Shown one piece after another: positions 63,383 through 64,000 of a stretch of DNA of 64,000 bases. Origin of the DNA: Nocardioides rubriscoriae (lineage in GTDB: Bacteria; Actinomycetota; Actinomycetes; Propionibacteriales; Nocardioidaceae); NCBI RefSeq assembly GCF_008087085.1, contig NZ_VIYJ01000001.1, positions 496,001 through 560,000 on the forward strand, read 5' to 3'. Numbering within the stretch: position 1 is the stretch's first letter; every line of letters begins with the position of its first letter. The notes beneath the pieces are model-generated. The model was not told the origin of the DNA and ran no database searches. It worked only from the letters and a program-made list of their open reading frames with translations. Made by a program: the position numbers and the translations under genes.

Positions 63383-63401
63383 ACCTAGGCACTTCCTAGG
63401 T
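63383..63401 (-). promoter_or_regulatory. 19-bp palindrome, candidate operator of the modABC promoter
   Basis: ACCTAGG-CACTT-CCTAGGT is a perfect inverted repeat in the 48-bp gap between the HTH-TOBE gene and modA. TATACC on the minus strand (63404-63399) overlaps one arm, so a bound repressor would cover the -10. The HTH-TOBE protein upstream is the natural candidate to bind it. Confidence 0.6.
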
Positions 63402-63415
63402 ATAGTCCGCCCGGG

Positions 63416-63790
63416 TCAGGCCTCGATGATCACCGTCGTCGCCTTGACCACCGCGGTCGCCGGCGAGCCCGGCTCGAGCCCGAGGTCGTCGGCGGCCTCG
63501 CGACTCATCAGCGACACGATCCGGTAGTCGCCGCAGGCCATCTCGACCTGCGCCATCACCGCGTCCTTCTTGACCGACACCACGATGCCGGTCATCCGGT
63601 TGCGCGCACTGCTGGTGCGCGGGCTCGCGGCGTGCACCCGCAGGAGGTCGGCGAGCTTGTCGGCGCGCAGCACCCGCTGGTTGCGCTGGCGCTCGAACTC
63701 GACCCGGCCGTCGACCTCCCATCGGCGCAGGGTGTCGACGCTGACTCCGAGGGCCGAGGCCACCTCGCCGATCCGCAGGTAGTCAGGCAT
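63416..63790 (-). CDS. HTH (MerR/excisionase-like) plus TOBE-domain regulator, molybdate-responsive
   Basis: The protein has 124 residues. A short helix-turn-helix ([40 protein letters not shown]) is fused to a C-terminal TOBE/molbindin domain ([51 protein letters not shown]). TOBE domains bind molybdate, so this is a ModE-like sensor with a different DNA-binding head. It is directly upstream of modABC. ATG 63790 lies inside the last codons of hutU, an 8-bp overlap. Confidence 0.87.
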   Translation of the reverse strand: MPDYLRIGEVASALGVSVDTLRRWEVDGRVEFERQRNQRVLRADKLADLLRVHAASPRTSSARNRMTGIVVSVKKDAVMAQVEMACGDYRIVSLMSREAADDLGLEPGSPATAVVKATTVIIEA

Positions 63791-64000
63791 CGGCGTCACC
63801 CGCACGACCCTCGCGCATGGGCACCCGTACGCCGCGCTCGGCCGCCACCTGGGCCGCACGCTCGTAGCCCGCGTCGACGTGGCGGACCACGCCCATGCCG
63901 GGGTCGTTGGTGAGCACGCGCTCGAGCTTCTCGGCGGCCAGCGCCGTGCCGTCGGCCACGCAGACCTGGCCCGCGTGCAGCGAGCGGCCCATGCCGACCC
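63783..64000 (-). CDS. hutU: Urocanate hydratase HutU, C-terminal fragment (runs off the window)
   Basis: About 72 residues of the C terminus are present: [17 protein letters not shown], a helix ending in [24 protein letters not shown] and a short tail ending GDADA. The motif HAGxVxVADGT plus ERVLTNDP and RHxDAGYE is characteristic of urocanate hydratase, which converts urocanate to imidazolone-propanoate using NAD+. The gene continues past the right edge. Its product feeds HutI, encoded 18 kb away in this window. Confidence 0.88.
   Translation of the reverse strand, partial: VGMGRSLHAGQVCVADGTALAAEKLERVLTNDPGMGVVRHVDAGYERAAQVAAERGVRVPMREGRAGDADA

Overview
The window is very GC-rich DNA from an actinobacterium, most likely a Nocardioides-like member of the Propionibacteriales. 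The reasons are near-saturated GC at third codon positions, the dnaK-grpE-dnaJ-hspR operon under a HAIR operator, F420/deazaflavin-type enzymes, a DUF222-HNH gene and frequent GTG/TTG starts. The taxon is inferred from gene content, not from a database search. I see no prophage, IS element, CRISPR array, tRNA or rRNA; this looks like a chromosomal stretch.

Layout. 1-4.9 kb: an inverted-order two-component protein, then a beta-phosphoglucomutase-like HAD enzyme coupled to a GH65 disaccharide phosphorylase. 4.9-7.2 kb: a two-gene unit of a DUF445 membrane protein and an Abi-alpha/DUF4393 protein. 7.3-14.3 kb: surface-glycan genes (two GT-C-like membrane proteins, GtrA, two GT2 transferases). 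14.3-17.4 kb: a decayed patch with a gene remnant, a DUF222-HNH gene frameshifted by a 14-bp tandem duplication, a DUF1905 protein, and a lipoprotein gene bracketed by a partial duplicate of the hspR 3' end. 17.5-21.6 kb: chaperone operon. 21.7-27.6 kb: LysR/racemase and MarR/EamA divergent pairs, an aldo-keto reductase and an MFS exporter.

27.6-34.0 kb is the most interesting region. SnoaL-like, LLM-flavin, DUF1214-like, SDR, sulfotransferase and DapB-fold genes are arranged around three near-identical palindromes fitting TNNAACNNGTTNNA, the KstR-type steroid-catabolism operator. It looks like a co-regulated but poorly characterised sterol/lipid catabolic island. 34.5-39.3 kb: a frameshifted AraC-DinB regulator, a mycothiol-type DinB protein, an MFS transporter and a pair of type VII secretion-like proteins. 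39.4-44.8 kb: lipoprotein, cytochrome P450, a large LuxR ATPase regulator and a small basic protein with a clear terminator.

45.0-48.6 kb: histidine-degradation genes hutI, hutF and an M20 amidohydrolase. hutU sits 15 kb away at the right edge, so the pathway is split. 48.6-60.7 kb: assorted metabolism, including two linked CitE/malyl-CoA-lyase-like enzymes, an arylsulfotransferase-fold secreted protein, a cysteine-dioxygenase/amidohydrolase pair, a patatin, Uma2 and an M48 protease. 60.8-63.8 kb: molybdate transport modABC behind an HTH-TOBE regulator and a 19-bp palindrome.

Across the window, at least fifteen start codons lie 6-9 nt (mostly 6-7) downstream of a TANNNT-like -10 hexamer, the signature of leaderless transcripts. 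Three conspicuous long palindromic structures occur between genes.
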